Source: JAIBDK01 sp965261915 (GTDB lineage Bacteria > Pseudomonadota > Gammaproteobacteria > Arenicellales > Poriferihabitantaceae). Taken from it: a stretch of 64,000 bases of DNA. Below the pieces are notes generated by a model, which searched no databases, had not been told where the DNA came from, and saw nothing but the letters and a program-made list of their open reading frames with translations. Location: positions 992,001-1,056,000 of the forward strand of contig CBDHDW010000013.1 in the NCBI GenBank assembly GCA_965261915.1, read 5' to 3'. Numbering within the stretch: the stretch's first letter is position 1; each line of letters begins with the position of its first letter. The position numbers and the translations under genes were made by a program. Below, one piece after another: positions 63,918 through 64,000 of this stretch.

Positions 63918-64000
63918 GGAAGGTGTCAACCTCATATGGACAGTTATTTTAAAGATAACATCTATTTCACATAACCAGCGGCCGTGAGTGTCGGGAAGTT
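63918..64000 (-). repeat. IS3-element right-end fragment, continues beyond window
   Basis: GGAAGGTGTCAACCTCATAT and the following bases are the reverse complement of the right end of the IS3 at 59961-61560, with the orfB stop at 63962-63964. It is probably the edge of another IS3 copy extending past the window. Confidence 0.85.

Overview
The window looks like a chromosomal segment of a gammaproteobacterium whose order cannot be fixed from sequence alone. The gene orders nrdR-ribD-ribE-ribBX-ribH, yajC-secD-secF, rnr-rlmB and hflK-hflC-DUF2065-purA, plus an hflD gene, are typical of that class. A betaine/choline-type ABC importer and long-chain fatty-acid genes would suit a marine or host-associated life, but this is inference. 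Heavy IS load, nested insertions and several decaying genes suggest a lineage under relaxed selection.

Region 1 (1-17.2 kb) is housekeeping, nearly all on the minus strand: riboflavin synthesis (ribH, ribBX, ribE, ribD), nrdR, Sec accessory genes (secF, secD, yajC), an acyl-CoA synthetase/acyl-CoA dehydrogenase pair for fatty-acid oxidation, hflD, an S9 peptidase, a secreted DUF192 protein, a frameshifted polyphosphate kinase 2 remnant and an SLC13/RCK permease. Region 2 (17.2-21.5 kb) is an IS-damaged patch: an EamA transporter tail, a FkbM methyltransferase cut by an IS66 element with an 8-bp target duplication, an IS5 element and unidentified gene remnants.

Region 3 (21.5-36.2 kb) is housekeeping again: hom, an Mth938-domain protein, a periplasmic MsrAB fusion, an FMN glutamate-synthase-like protein, rlmB, rnr, long-form hisG, a LysM lipoprotein, gabD, purA, a DUF2065 protein, hflC and hflK. 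Upstream of hflK lies a graveyard of three different transposase fragments (36.4-37.2 kb).

Region 4 (37.5-45.0 kb) is the most interesting part: consecutive plus-strand genes, most with signal sequences, of the CsgG/FlgO/FlgT type (outer-membrane or periplasmic assembly proteins), ending in a 522-residue protein I do not recognise. One member, a CsgG-like TPR lipoprotein, is split by an IS1380 element whose 5-bp target duplication allows the ancestral 332-residue gene to be rebuilt. An AT-rich gene for a secreted protein with 22-residue repeats and an EF-hand-like loop follows on the other strand.

Region 5 (46.5-54.5 kb) holds an alpha/beta hydrolase, an ABC importer (permease with an unusual N-terminal extension, ATPase, binding protein), a divergent LysR regulator beside a 19-bp palindrome, and katG. 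Region 6 (54.6-64.0 kb) is a wrecked restriction island: remnants of an MvaI/BcnI-type restriction endonuclease and of a type I hsdR gene lie between IS1595, ISL3, IS66 (two copies, one carrying a nested IS1595) and IS3 elements, ending in a mosaic of four IS fragments. No rRNA, tRNA or CRISPR array was seen.
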